Source: Hominenteromicrobium sp964531265 (GTDB lineage Bacteria > Bacillota > Clostridia > Oscillospirales > Acutalibacteraceae). From it: 31,555 nucleotides of DNA. Below the pieces are notes generated by a model, which searched no databases, was not told where the DNA came from, and worked only from the letters and a program-made list of their open reading frames with translations. The stretch covers positions 1-31,555 of the forward strand of contig CAZHDW010000021.1 of NCBI GenBank assembly GCA_964531265.1, in the 5' to 3' direction. The position numbers and the translations under genes were made by a program. Below are positions 1 through 7,891 of the stretch, piece after piece; within the stretch, counting starts at the first letter, position 1; every line of letters begins with the position of its first letter.

Positions 1-8
1 ACGCCGCA

Positions 9-308
9 ATGCTTTTGTCAACACTTTTTTTCGGTTTTTTTGTGCTTTTTTCGATTTTATCCTTTTATCACTATATATGGATATATTTATATCCATATAT
101 ACAAGATGATAATTACTCCTCTTTTGTCATTATCTTTCTTGTATCTCAATATATATTTCTCGTAAAAATAAATACCGTAATATTTTTTGAAAGGCTTAAT
201 ATAATGCATAAGGTTATTATTATCAAAAGACTTTTTCTTTTTCTATGGCAAACTCTCATTATTATATTGCTTAACGCCATTGTGCTGTCTTTGCTTTATC
301 TTATATAA
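9..308 (+). CDS. Hydrophobic protein, possibly the C-terminal part of a longer gene
   Basis: I do not recognise this 99-residue reading frame. It is very rich in Phe, Ile, Leu and Tyr and has about three stretches long enough to cross the membrane (near residues 3-27, 38-60 and 73-98). The base composition is much more AT-rich than the genes that follow. The frame stays open to the left edge, so the real start may lie outside the window. No clear ribosome binding site can be seen before the ATG because only eight bases precede it. It ends just before a strong hairpin that is shared with the convergent gene. A random AT-rich frame is possible. Confidence 0.4.
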   Translation: MLLSTLFFGFFVLFSILSFYHYIWIYLYPYIQDDNYSSFVIIFLVSQYIFLVKINTVIFFERLNIMHKVIIIKRLFLFLWQTLIIILLNAIVLSLLYLI

Positions 309-310
309 TA

Positions 311-346
311 AGAGCACCCTATCCATATATAACGAATGGGTGCTCT
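311..346. terminator. Bidirectional hairpin terminator between convergent genes
   Basis: A perfect 9-bp stem (311-319 with 338-346) encloses an 18-nt loop, between the 3' ends of the genes ending at 308 (+) and 359 (-). The flanks are AT-rich on both sides. Confidence 0.65.
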
Positions 347-358
347 CTATGTTATTGT

Positions 359-1159
359 TTATCTGAAGCCGTGCTCCTCTTCATATTCTATTACAAGAGC
401 AAGGTTTGCCTTCTGATATTGGTTCAGCATATTCTCACTGAAGCTTGACGGCTCTATTGTGGGATAGTACCAATCGAACTGTGAGAAGTACACCGCTATA
501 CCTGCATTATTGAATTTTCTTCCCGAGCGTGCATACACACCGTTTCTGGCTATGCAGCACATATCATCATCAAAGCCGTAGAAATAATCCTTCGTGAAGT
601 ATTCGCTGTCGCAATGAGTTACGAAGTATACGACCGGATCGGTTTCGTAGCTGTCATAGCTATCATAATATATTTCGTTATCCGGTTCCGGCTCCGGAGT
701 GTACTCAACTGTCGGCTCGGGCGTCGCTTCCGTTATTTCCGGCACGACGGTGGATTCCTCGACCGGCAATTCGAATACATCCGAATCTATAATGATCTCG
801 TCGACGATATTCGAAACCTCGCTTTCGGTCGGCGCGCTGATATTATTGCCCGATCCGAACATCGCAAGGTTTCCCTTGGCTATGGCATATCCCAAATATC
901 CCAATCCGCCAATGAGCAGCAAGCCGGCGATCACCGATACAGTTATTATCACTGGCATCGCAGAGCTCTTCTTCGGCTGCACGGGTCTTGCCTGGCCGTT
1001 CACTATTTGGCGACATGTCGGGCAGAGGCTCTGTCCCTCGGCACAGGACGCTCCGCATCTCGCGCATCGACGCGGCGGTGTCTGCTGTATTCTGCTGCCG
1101 CATTTTGTGCAGAACTGAGCTCCGTCCGCAATTTCATTTCCACATACAGGACAAATCAT
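359..1159 (-). CDS. Zinc-ribbon, single-pass membrane protein with C-terminal YARHG domain
   Basis: The 266-residue protein starts with two Cys-rich zinc ribbons (C3/C6/C17/C20 and C32/C35/C46/C49 patterns), then a single transmembrane helix at about 68-93, an acidic Pro/Thr/Glu-rich linker at about 110-175, and a C-terminal region containing YARSGRKF near 208-216, the hallmark of the YARHG domain. The zinc ribbons should be cytoplasmic and the YARHG domain outside. The role of such proteins is not established; they are often guessed to bind envelope components. The start is supported by a GAGGGGG site about 7 nt upstream. It is probably monocistronic, between the terminator of the MATE gene and a convergent terminator. 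Confidence 0.85.
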   Translation of the reverse strand: MICPVCGNEIADGAQFCTKCGSRIQQTPPRRCARCGASCAEGQSLCPTCRQIVNGQARPVQPKKSSAMPVIITVSVIAGLLLIGGLGYLGYAIAKGNLAMFGSGNNISAPTESEVSNIVDEIIIDSDVFELPVEESTVVPEITEATPEPTVEYTPEPEPDNEIYYDSYDSYETDPVVYFVTHCDSEYFTKDYFYGFDDDMCCIARNGVYARSGRKFNNAGIAVYFSQFDWYYPTIEPSSFSENMLNQYQKANLALVIEYEEEHGFR

Positions 1160-1192
1160 GTCCTTACCCCCTCATTATATAATATAATGCTC

Positions 1193-1225
1193 AAAAAGAG
1201 ACAGTCCGCATGGAATGTCTCTTTT
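1193..1225 (-). terminator. Terminator of the LUD-MATE run
   Basis: A 10-bp stem (1194-1203 with 1216-1225) is followed on the minus strand by a run of T. It lies directly after the stop of the MATE gene. Confidence 0.75.
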
Positions 1226-1230
1226 CTAAG

Positions 1231-2646
1231 TTACTCTGATATTGCTTTTTTCTTCAATTTATTATATGCCACGAGATAGCACACGAAGTGTGTGAGAGCT
1301 GTGACCGCCCAGGATATCGGATAGGACACAAAGAGTGTGGGCAGGGTCGGGTCTGCTGCAAATACAGTGAGTATCCAGACAACGCGCAGACCACACGCAC
1401 CTGCCAGGGACACGATCATGGGCAAGATGGAATAGCCCATGCCGCGCATGGAGCCAACAAGAGTATCCATAATACCGCAGAGGAAGTACGGCAGGCAAAC
1501 GAGCAGCATTCTCTCCATTCCGTAAGCAACAACCTCGGGATCCGACGTATATATAGAAAGCAGAGTTTCGCCGCAAAGCGTGCACAGGCCGCCGAGCACT
1601 ATACCTACTACCGTAACGCACATCACGCAAAGGCGCATGATCTTGCTTACACGGTCATACTTCTTAGCACCCATATTCTGTCCTGTAAAGGAAAGAGAGG
1701 TCTGGTAGAAGGAATTCATGGCAGTGTACACGAAGCCCTCAATATTGCCCGCAGCGGTGCTTCCGGCCATTACGACCGAGCCGAAGGAGTTTATGGAGGA
1801 CTGAATGAGCACGTTGGATATGGAGAAAACAGTACCCTGCATACCTGCCGGCAGACCGATACGTATCATCTCCAAAAGCTTGCTCTTATATATATGAAGC
1901 TTCTTCAGCTCCACGCGGTACGGAGCATCGGACTTCACAAGGCAAATGAGGACGAGCACAGCAGCAAGGCACTGTGACACAACCGTTGCAATGCCAACGC
2001 CTGCAACGCCCATATCAAATACTATAACAAGGATAAGATTGAGGCCCACATTCAGCACGCCGGAGATCGTGAGGAAGTACAGCGGACGCTTTGTGTCACC
2101 CACAGAGCGCAGAATTGCCGCACCGAAGTTATAGAGCATCATTGCAGGCATTCCACCGAAATATATGCGCACATACAGTGTGGCCTGATCTATAACATCC
2201 TCCGGGCTGCCCATAAGCGTGAGCATGGGCTTTGCGAGGAATATTCCGACAAAGATGAGTATGCAGCCGCACACTATGCTTGCAAAAACAGAGGTATGTA
2301 CCGTCTCCTCAAGGTTTTTATAGTCCCTTGCGCCATAATAGCGCGCAACAAGCACGTTGGTACCAACGGAAAGGCCCATAAAAACATTGACTATCAGGTT
2401 GATAAGGGAGCCGGTGGAACCCACGGCAGCCATGGCTGTAGAGCCGGCAAAACGGCCGACAACGACGATATCGGCAGCGTTGAAGAAAAGTTGCAATATA
2501 CCCGAAAGCATCAGCGGTATGGCAAATTTGATGATCTTGCCCAGCAGCGGGCCGTTCACCATATCAATTTCATATGAGCTTTTTCCGCGCTTACGCATAC
2601 GCAAACGCATTTGAATTTTAGCAGTAGTAGCTTGTAATTTGTTCAT
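1231..2646 (-). CDS. MATE family multidrug/cation exporter
   Basis: This 471-residue protein has the length and 12-helix pattern of the multidrug and toxin extrusion family, which exports drugs or metabolites across the plasma membrane in exchange for Na+ or H+. The N-terminal half has the typical stretch PLMLSGILQLFFNAADIVVV (residues about 44-63), followed by the GS...N repeats of the family. The substrate cannot be told. It starts 6 nt after the LUD gene, and its AGAGGAGGT ribosome binding site sits inside the last codons of that gene, so the two are very likely co-transcribed. A terminator follows the stop. Confidence 0.93.
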   Translation of the reverse strand: MNKLQATTAKIQMRLRMRKRGKSSYEIDMVNGPLLGKIIKFAIPLMLSGILQLFFNAADIVVVGRFAGSTAMAAVGSTGSLINLIVNVFMGLSVGTNVLVARYYGARDYKNLEETVHTSVFASIVCGCILIFVGIFLAKPMLTLMGSPEDVIDQATLYVRIYFGGMPAMMLYNFGAAILRSVGDTKRPLYFLTISGVLNVGLNLILVIVFDMGVAGVGIATVVSQCLAAVLVLICLVKSDAPYRVELKKLHIYKSKLLEMIRIGLPAGMQGTVFSISNVLIQSSINSFGSVVMAGSTAAGNIEGFVYTAMNSFYQTSLSFTGQNMGAKKYDRVSKIMRLCVMCVTVVGIVLGGLCTLCGETLLSIYTSDPEVVAYGMERMLLVCLPYFLCGIMDTLVGSMRGMGYSILPMIVSLAGACGLRVVWILTVFAADPTLPTLFVSYPISWAVTALTHFVCYLVAYNKLKKKAISE

Positions 2647-2652
2647 AGCGAC

Positions 2653-3333
2653 TTAATAGCCGACCTCCTCTCCGATTATAACAACATGCACTCTGTCCCC
2701 GTCCTTCTGTCGAGCCATAACGCTGTACAGAGAGCACATGCGCTTTTCGGAACGACAGCCTGCGCAAATATCACCGTCAGCGCCGGGGCACTCGGCATGT
2801 GTGCAGGGCGTATCAATATTAAGGCGCAGAGCATTCGCCGGCGTAGTGAGTGTCTTCACCTGTAGCGCGGCGGCATCGAGATCGTGCACTATCTTGTTAT
2901 AGCCTGCAACAACTATGACCTTCTTAGGGCCGAACATCATGGCTGCCACTCTGTTTCCGGTGCCGTCAACATTGTACAGCTCGCCGCTTTCGGTAATGGC
3001 ATTTGTGCTCGTGATAAAGGCATCCGCGAAGAACACCTCTCTGTAGAGCCTGTCACGCTCCTCGGGGGTGGCCACTGCCTCTCTGTCGAGGAAATTATAC
3101 CTTCCGCTACGCATAAGCTCCTTTATGCCCGTGGCATCCAGTGTAACGCTTCCTCCGCAGGATATGGTGTCACCCTCGTTCAATATGGCCTCCACCGTAC
3201 CAACAGCCTCAGCCGCCGTATTAGCATAATACGCGTTCATGTTGTTTTTGGCAAGAGCCTTCATCGTTCTCTGAATTTTGAGCTGTATCGCCTCTTGGCG
3301 TCTCGGCATATCCTTAATAAGCTCCATTTGCAT
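2653..3333 (-). CDS. LUD-domain (lactate-utilisation-like, DUF162) protein
   Basis: The 226-residue protein belongs to the LUD family, related to LutC/YkgG proteins of lactate oxidation, though stand-alone clostridial members have no proven reaction. The family core is visible: SCGGSVTLDATG (near residues 60-71), an NAITESGEL stretch and a KVIVVAGYNKI strand. A Cys-rich tail (C-x2-HAEC and CAGC...C, near residues 174-200) probably binds metal or a cluster. The chosen start is the ATG at 3333, five bases after a perfect GAGGAGG; the longer upstream frame would run back into a terminator hairpin. The MATE gene follows directly. Confidence 0.87.
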   Translation of the reverse strand: MQMELIKDMPRRQEAIQLKIQRTMKALAKNNMNAYYANTAAEAVGTVEAILNEGDTISCGGSVTLDATGIKELMRSGRYNFLDREAVATPEERDRLYREVFFADAFITSTNAITESGELYNVDGTGNRVAAMMFGPKKVIVVAGYNKIVHDLDAAALQVKTLTTPANALRLNIDTPCTHAECPGADGDICAGCRSEKRMCSLYSVMARQKDGDRVHVVIIGEEVGY

Positions 3334-3371
3334 CAATGCCTCCTCATGGTACCGATCAATTAAAAGTAGCA

Positions 3372-3400
3372 AGAACGGGAGAGCCCACATGTGCTCTCCC
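3372..3400 (-). terminator. Hairpin after the lipoprotein gene
   Basis: An 8-bp stem (3377-3384 with 3393-3400) is followed on the minus strand by a T-rich stretch. It separates the lipoprotein gene from the LUD gene. I see no good separate promoter for LUD, so some read-through may be needed. Confidence 0.6.
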
Positions 3401-3410
3401 GCAATATCGC

Positions 3411-3956
3411 TTATTCCGCAGTGAAAGCTTCAAAGCAGTCCAGCACATGTGCCTTATGAACCTTGTTAGCGTCTTCCTTTTCTGCCTTTGCATCTGTATA
3501 TATCAGCATATAGCGTCCGTCCGCAGAGAGAATAGCCGGAATTGTGCCATCCAGGAAATCAAAGCTTCCATTCTCTCTTACAGAGCTGATAACATTCTGT
3601 GCCTCCTCGGACAGCTCCTCGGTCGGGAATTCATAGACCTCAAGCTGAACATTGGAGCTGTTGTAGCCGTATGTGAATTTATAGCCGTTTACAGCGCCTA
3701 TAACGCCGTATTCCATCTGAATGGATTCACCCGCCGTAACCTTGCAGTCGCGCAGGAAAGCGCACAGACCGTGAATATCGTCGTCATAATCGGCCGGATC
3801 CTTCATCTCATTCTGCACAGCCTCTCCGTCCATAGGATCGGCGGAGGTCTCCAGAGAGATTGTGGTGGTTGTCTGGCGCGATGCCGAACAAGCTGTCATA
3901 CCAAAGCAGAGCATCAGGACAAGAATGACCGCGATACACTTCTTTATATTTTTCAT
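3411..3956 (-). CDS. Hypothetical lipoprotein
   Basis: The protein has a lipoprotein signal peptide: Lys-rich start (MKNIKK), a hydrophobic core and a Cys in the context FGMTAC near residue 23, followed by a Ser/Thr-rich linker. The mature part, about 160 residues, has no motif I recognise. The inner ATG at 3956 is preferred because it gives a normal signal peptide. An upstream ATG at 3968 directly abuts the GAGAGG site and would add four residues. A good promoter lies at 3993-4021. It is likely membrane-anchored on the outer face of the cell. Confidence 0.75.
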   Translation of the reverse strand: MKNIKKCIAVILVLMLCFGMTACSASRQTTTTISLETSADPMDGEAVQNEMKDPADYDDDIHGLCAFLRDCKVTAGESIQMEYGVIGAVNGYKFTYGYNSSNVQLEVYEFPTEELSEEAQNVISSVRENGSFDFLDGTIPAILSADGRYMLIYTDAKAEKEDANKVHKAHVLDCFEAFTAE

Positions 3957-3992
3957 TAATAAATTCATCCTCTCAAAAACAAATACACCTGA

Positions 3993-4021
3993 ATTTTATC
4001 ACATTTTTTACGACTTAGCAA
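3993..4021 (-). promoter_or_regulatory. Promoter of the lipoprotein gene
   Basis: TTGCTA (4016-4021) and TAAAAT (3993-3998) on the minus strand, separated by 17 bp. Confidence 0.7.
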
Positions 4022-4060
4022 CACCCAAAAGCAAATTAACCACGCATTCATAAATATATG

Positions 4061-4089
4061 TTGCAAATGATATTTCCCACTGCTATAAT
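4061..4089 (+). promoter_or_regulatory. Promoter of the plus-strand lipoprotein gene
   Basis: TTGCAA (4061-4066) and TATAAT (4084-4089) with a 17-bp spacer and a TG extension before the -10. Confidence 0.75.
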
Positions 4090-4140
4090 GGCACTGAGGG
4101 CGAATGCCCAAAAAATCAAAAGGGGATGGGAGATATAATT

Positions 4141-4566
4141 ATGAAGAAAACTACGCGTGTTCTCTCGCTCGTTCTGTGCCTTGTGCTTGCTGTGGCTGTT
4201 TTTGCCGGATGCTCCACAAAGTATAAGAGCGTTGGTGATTATCTGCTCGAGGACGAAGTACAGGCATCGCTTGACGAGGAGGTCGCAGCACTCGATGGCT
4301 CCGGTGTCAGCATGACGGTATATGCTGACGGAAACGCACTCGTATATGATTGCAAGTACGATGAGCAGCTCGATCTTTCCGACGAGGAGTTCTCCGCCGC
4401 TATCGTAGCAGCTCTGGAAGAGGCCTGCGTCAGCGAGGACAGCACTGCTATCTACACCAATATACTGGATTCTCTCCGTGAAATCATCGATGCGGACGAC
4501 ATCTGCGTGCGCCTCATCTACCGCAATGCGGACGACAGCGTTATTTATTCGCACGACTATAAGTAA
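4141..4566 (+). CDS. Small hypothetical lipoprotein
   Basis: The protein has a textbook lipoprotein signal: MKKTTR, a long hydrophobic stretch and the lipobox VFAGC near residue 24, so it should be anchored to the outer face of the membrane. The mature part, about 118 residues, is acidic and has no motif I can name. The ATG at 4141 is chosen because GGGAGA lies 7 nt before it; an earlier ATG at 4126 would overlap that site. It has its own extended -10 promoter and is followed by hairpins at 4594-4612 and 4635-4662, so it is likely a single-gene unit. Confidence 0.78.
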   Translation: MKKTTRVLSLVLCLVLAVAVFAGCSTKYKSVGDYLLEDEVQASLDEEVAALDGSGVSMTVYADGNALVYDCKYDEQLDLSDEEFSAAIVAALEEACVSEDSTAIYTNILDSLREIIDADDICVRLIYRNADDSVIYSHDYK

Positions 4567-4569
4567 TTG

Positions 4570-4613
4570 CCCTCTCAGTCACCTGCGGTGACAGCTCTCC
4601 CAAATGGAGAGCC
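4570..4613 (+). repeat. Double-hairpin REP-like element
   Basis: Two adjacent hairpins follow the lipoprotein gene: GTCACC-TGC-GGTGAC (4578-4592) and GCTCTCC-CAAAT-GGAGAGC (4594-4612). The layout, a CTCAGTCACC start and a GGAGAGCC end, resembles short intergenic repeats that I recall from gut Clostridia. A decayed relative may be present at 10441-10500. It may also help end transcription. Confidence 0.45.
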
Positions 4614-4634
4614 GAGAACAATATATAAAAGCAA

Positions 4635-4662
4635 AAACAGCACGCTGAAAAGCGTGCTGTTT
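4635..4662 (+). terminator. Terminator of the lipoprotein gene
   Basis: A perfect 12-bp stem (4635-4646 with 4651-4662) with a GAAA tetraloop is followed by T-rich sequence. Confidence 0.8.
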
Positions 4663-4693
4663 CTTTCATTTTTCCGGTGGTCATGGGTAAAAT

Positions 4694-4723
4694 AAAAACC
4701 AGACTTTTCACGGTCTGGTTTTT
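4694..4723 (-). terminator. Terminator of the tRNA pair
   Basis: An 11-bp stem (4694-4704 with 4713-4723) ends in a T-run on the minus strand, just after the tRNA-Glu gene. Confidence 0.8.
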
Positions 4724-4725
4724 AT

Positions 4726-4800
4726 TGGTGACCCGGACGAGAATCGAACTCGTGTTACCGCCGTGAAAGGGCGGTGTCTTAACCGCTTGACCACCGGGCC
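4726..4800 (-). tRNA. tRNA-Glu (anticodon TTC)
   Basis: The minus strand folds as a full cloverleaf of 75 nt including the encoded CCA. The acceptor GGCCCGG pairs with CCGGGTC, the anticodon stem-loop reads CCGCC-CTTTCAC-GGCGG with anticodon TTC, and the T-arm holds GTTCGAATC. It is the second tRNA of a two-gene unit. Confidence 0.95.
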
Positions 4801-4804
4801 GTAT

Positions 4805-4881
4805 TGGTAGCGGCGAATGGATTCGAACCATCGACACTTCGGGTATGAACCGAATGCTCTAGCCAACTGAGCTACACCGCC
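4805..4881 (-). tRNA. tRNA-Met (anticodon CAT)
   Basis: The minus strand gives a 77-nt cloverleaf with encoded CCA. The anticodon stem-loop is TTCGG-TTCATAC-CCGAA with anticodon CAT, and the T-loop is GTTCGAATC. The body looks like the elongator Met tRNA of Firmicutes; a lysidine-modified Ile tRNA cannot be fully excluded. Four bases separate it from tRNA-Glu. Confidence 0.92.
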
Positions 4882-4909
4882 ATATACACTTCATGTTGAA
4901 GCGTAGTCT

Positions 4910-4938
4910 ATTATAATACAGACTTTTTGGTTTGTCAA
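4910..4938 (-). promoter_or_regulatory. Consensus promoter of the tRNA pair
   Basis: TTGACA (4933-4938) and TATAAT (4910-4915) on the minus strand with a 17-bp spacer: a perfect sigma-A consensus. Confidence 0.9.
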
Positions 4939-4950
4939 GTAGTTTTACGG

Positions 4951-4979
4951 TGGAAATTTTCATATTTTTGTGTTATACT
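4951..4979 (+). promoter_or_regulatory. Likely promoter of the BrkB operon
   Basis: TGGAAA (4951-4956) and TATACT (4974-4979) with a 17-bp spacer and a TG extension before the -10. Confidence 0.55.
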
Positions 4980-5022
4980 ACCCTATATCATATGAAATGC
5001 TCTCTGAAAGGAGGTCTTTATC

Positions 5023-5892
5023 TTGAAAACCCTTCTTCGTAAGCACTTTATCTGGTTTTCAAAGAAGTTTGACCGCGACTCGATCGGTTCGTTCGCCGCT
5101 GAATCCTCTTTTTGGATAATCATAGCGTTCATCCCATTCATGCTATTCATACTCACACTCATGCAGACCATCCGAATAGAGGATGTTTCGCTGCTCTTTG
5201 CATTCATAAACCTGCTGCCGGCACCGATAGAGAGGCTTCTCTCGTCGCTGTTTTCGGAGCTTAAGCCGCCCTCCGGGCTGCTTTCCATGACGGCTATCCT
5301 GTGCGTCTGGTCGGCCTCCAACGGCACTCAGGCCATGATAAAGGGCATTTATTCGGTGTTTGATGTTAAACGCCGCCGCAATATAATAAAGCTGAGGCTC
5401 ATGGCGCTTTTGTACACCGTCATGCTCGCCGTGGCGCTCACCCTCGGGCTCGGCCTGTTCCTCATCGCAAGGCTTCTCAAGGACAAGCTGAAGCTTCACA
5501 GCTTCCTCTCCGTTCCGCTTTCCACGCTGATGCCCGTCGCCGGCTTCATCGTGCTGCTTTTATTCTTCTGGATGCTCTTCTGGCTCGTACCGAAAAAGCG
5601 CGTTTCGGCTCGCTTCGCATTCATCGGTGCTGCGGTATCCTCCGCCGGCTGGTGTCTTTTTTCCTTTTTCTTCTCCATATTCGTGGAGAACTTCTCAAAT
5701 TACGCTACAGTTTACGGAAGCCTCGCCGCTATCATAATATTGATGATGTGGCTGTACTTCTGCATGTTCATACTGTTTATAGGCGGAGAGACCGCAATGT
5801 GGCTGCAATACAGCAGCATACGCTCGGATATCCGCACGGCACATAATTCCGCGCATCGGCAAAGAGCCGAGCAGAAAGGACGCAAAAAATGA
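5023..5892 (+). CDS. YihY/BrkB family membrane protein
   Basis: The 289-residue protein matches the length and layout of the BrkB/YihY family: an N-terminal FAAESSFWIIIAFIPFM stretch near residue 24, about six membrane helices, and a C-terminal YGSLAAIIILMMWLYFC-type segment. Members are polytopic membrane proteins of unclear function, sometimes described as transporters; the old name tRNA-processing ribonuclease BN is wrong for them. It begins at TTG, 8 nt after AAGGAGG. Its TGA overlaps the ATG of the next gene (ATGA), so the two are translationally coupled. Confidence 0.92.
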   Translation: MKTLLRKHFIWFSKKFDRDSIGSFAAESSFWIIIAFIPFMLFILTLMQTIRIEDVSLLFAFINLLPAPIERLLSSLFSELKPPSGLLSMTAILCVWSASNGTQAMIKGIYSVFDVKRRRNIIKLRLMALLYTVMLAVALTLGLGLFLIARLLKDKLKLHSFLSVPLSTLMPVAGFIVLLLFFWMLFWLVPKKRVSARFAFIGAAVSSAGWCLFSFFFSIFVENFSNYATVYGSLAAIIILMMWLYFCMFILFIGGETAMWLQYSSIRSDIRTAHNSAHRQRAEQKGRKK

Positions 5893-7127
5893 CCAAAAAG
5901 CTTATAAGCGAGGAGGCTCTCCAAAAAGCCCTCATGTGTTACGGAGACACCGCATTTCGCATATGCTATATGCACACAAAGTCTCCCAAGGCCGCAAGAG
6001 ACCTGCTGGAGGATGTATTCATGCAGTACTGCCTGCACACTAAGCCGTTTTCCGGCGAGGAGGATGAGCTCAACTGGCTGCTGCGCACGACCCATAAGGT
6101 ATGTATGGATTATTATGCCGCAAAGCTCCGTAAAAATCCCGCAGACGCCCAAATACAGGAGGCCGGAAAGGATCTGGATTTCGTCATAACGGATGAGCTC
6201 TGCCTTATAATGAAGCTTCCCTACACCGCTCTGACGCCGCTTGCTCTGTGCTTTGGCGATGAATACTCCGAGGCCGCCGCTGCGCGTATTGTCGGTCGTT
6301 CGGCAGCATTTGTATCAAAGCAGCTTAAAAAGGCGATTGATCGCACAAAGCTGCCCGAAAACGAAGTGCGCGAATGGATACAGACCATATACATGCCGGA
6401 TGATATACGCTCCAGACTGTATTACAATATAATAAATACCGCCAAGGACAAGCATTTCGGCATAAACAGCCGTGCGCAGTCCCTTAAAAGGAATGTTGAC
6501 CGCGCTATTCCATATGTGGCACTCGGCGTTATATGCTTCGGCGTGCTGGCTGTGGCCGCCGTGCGCTTCGGCTGGCTCGGCGTTGAATACGTCCGTACAC
6601 CCATGACGGATGACACCGCCTCCGGCGCAGTATCCTCCGCAGTCTCCGACAGCACCGTCAGCACTTCCTCTGCCGCCGTCGACGGCGACTCCGTGGAGCT
6701 TTCCCTCAGCTACTATGTACCGGACGGCGACGGACTCGTCCTCCACTACTGCACAATGGAGGGTGACGCCACCGGACTCATCGCAAAAATGGCCGAAAAC
6801 GGCGCTTTCCCGACGAATGTGGAGCTGCTCGAGATCCGTTACCTCAAGGGCGACAAGCTCGCAGAAACGCTGAAAAGCGGCGATATGCCCGATGTTCAGC
6901 TATACTTTAACGATGAGCTTCAAGCAACCCTCAACGCTGAAACGGACACGATAACGCTTGAGGCCATAGCCCGTACAATGCAGGCCTTTTACGATGCTGC
7001 AAACATCATTCCGGCAAAGCTTGAGATATTCTCAAACGGCCGCCCCGTAACGATCAACGGCGAAGAGGTCAACTGTACGCCGCTTCTCTACGGTGAGAGC
7101 ACCGTGAACGCCATTTTGGAGGACTGA
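5889..7127 (+). CDS. Sigma-like domain fused to a membrane helix and a GerMN-like domain
   Basis: This 412-residue protein seems to join parts that are usually separate. Residues about 12-80 look like ECF sigma region 2 (DTAFRICYMHTKSPKAARDLLEDVF..., then ..WLLRTTHKVCMDYY). Residues about 105-152 look like region 4, with a helix-turn-helix EAAAARIVGRSAAFVSKQLK. Residues 170-200 resemble the juxtamembrane part of anti-sigma proteins, 206-227 is one membrane helix, and about 265-395 resembles the GerMN fold of spore germination and lipoproteins (ending ..PAKLEIFSNGRPVTING). I infer a membrane-tethered regulator or an inactive sigma relative; domain limits are by eye. The ATGA overlap with the BrkB gene and the DUF3842 gene 1 nt downstream indicate an operon. 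Confidence 0.7.
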   Translation: MTKKLISEEALQKALMCYGDTAFRICYMHTKSPKAARDLLEDVFMQYCLHTKPFSGEEDELNWLLRTTHKVCMDYYAAKLRKNPADAQIQEAGKDLDFVITDELCLIMKLPYTALTPLALCFGDEYSEAAAARIVGRSAAFVSKQLKKAIDRTKLPENEVREWIQTIYMPDDIRSRLYYNIINTAKDKHFGINSRAQSLKRNVDRAIPYVALGVICFGVLAVAAVRFGWLGVEYVRTPMTDDTASGAVSSAVSDSTVSTSSAAVDGDSVELSLSYYVPDGDGLVLHYCTMEGDATGLIAKMAENGAFPTNVELLEIRYLKGDKLAETLKSGDMPDVQLYFNDELQATLNAETDTITLEAIARTMQAFYDAANIIPAKLEIFSNGRPVTINGEEVNCTPLLYGESTVNAILED

Positions 7128-7128
7128 T

Positions 7129-7533
7129 ATGAAAATACTGGTCATTGACGGTCAGGGTGGACGCATGGGCGCTGCACTGACCGAGCAGATAAAGAAAGTT
7201 CTCCCCGAGGCCGAGCTTATCGCCATAGGTACGAACAGCACCGCCACCGCCGCCATGCTGCACGCCGGTGCAGAGGCCGCCGCCACCGGCGAAAACCCCG
7301 TTGTGGTCAACAGCCTCTGGGCGGACGTCATAGTGGGGCCAATAGGTATAATCTCCGCAAACTCTCTGCTGGGCGAGATCACCCCGAAAATGGCAGCCGC
7401 CGTCTCCGAGAGCCACGCCAAAAAGATACTTATCCCGATAAGCCGCTGCTCCGTCTCAATAGTCGGTGTGCAGGACAGAACGCTCACCGAATACGTTCGC
7501 GAGGCTATACAGCTCATCGCACACGATATGTAA
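7129..7533 (+). CDS. DUF3842 family protein
   Basis: The 134-residue protein begins MKILVIDGQGGRMG, a Rossmann-like nucleotide-binding start typical of the DUF3842 family of Clostridia, and keeps the family pattern of a central NPVVVNSLWADVIVGPIGII segment and an ISRCSVSIVG segment near the end. The function is unknown. Its ATG comes 1 nt after the stop of the previous gene, with GGAGGA inside that gene's last codons. A strong terminator follows, so it closes the three-gene operon. Confidence 0.85.
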   Translation: MKILVIDGQGGRMGAALTEQIKKVLPEAELIAIGTNSTATAAMLHAGAEAAATGENPVVVNSLWADVIVGPIGIISANSLLGEITPKMAAAVSESHAKKILIPISRCSVSIVGVQDRTLTEYVREAIQLIAHDM

Positions 7534-7537
7534 ACTA

Positions 7538-7580
7538 AACGCTCCACCGCATAAAAAACGAATTGCGGCGGAGCGTTTTT
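7538..7580. terminator. Bidirectional terminator between convergent operons
   Basis: A 14-position stem with one mismatch (7538-7551 with 7564-7577) is followed by a T-run on the plus strand; an A-run precedes the inner loop. It serves the DUF3842 gene and probably the convergent minus gene. Confidence 0.8.
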
Positions 7581-7606
7581 GCGTCTGTTTTATACTATTT
7601 GTATAC

Positions 7607-7867
7607 TCAATTCTCGGCATACTCATCGATGTTATTCGTCACATCAAATACACCGACTATTTTATTGCAGGCATTGCAATAAAACGCATTGGGAACTCTG
7701 GTTTGGCTCAAGAGTATATTGGTTTTCCCTATGGTTCGAAGCCCCTTGTATATCAGCCTTTTCAGACCCTTCCGTTCAAATTCCTTAAGCGGCACCCAGC
7801 CCGGCGCCACACCGTTGATTATCAGGCCGCCCTCCTGCATTTCCTTGCCGCAAATCGGACAGTTCAT
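7607..7867 (-). CDS. Small zinc-binding protein (DUF6487-like)
   Basis: The 86-residue protein starts MNCPICGKEM and later has YCNACNK, two Cys-x2-Cys knuckles that should bind one zinc ion, as in the small DUF6487-type proteins of Clostridia. The function is unknown. The ATG at 7867 lies 8 nt after a GGAGGAGG site; a start 18 nt further up would overlap that site. The DUF5131 gene ends 24 bp upstream, so the two probably share a transcript. Confidence 0.8.
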   Translation of the reverse strand: MNCPICGKEMQEGGLIINGVAPGWVPLKEFERKGLKRLIYKGLRTIGKTNILLSQTRVPNAFYCNACNKIVGVFDVTNNIDEYAEN

Positions 7868-7891
7868 AAACAAAGCCTCCTCCATTTTCTT

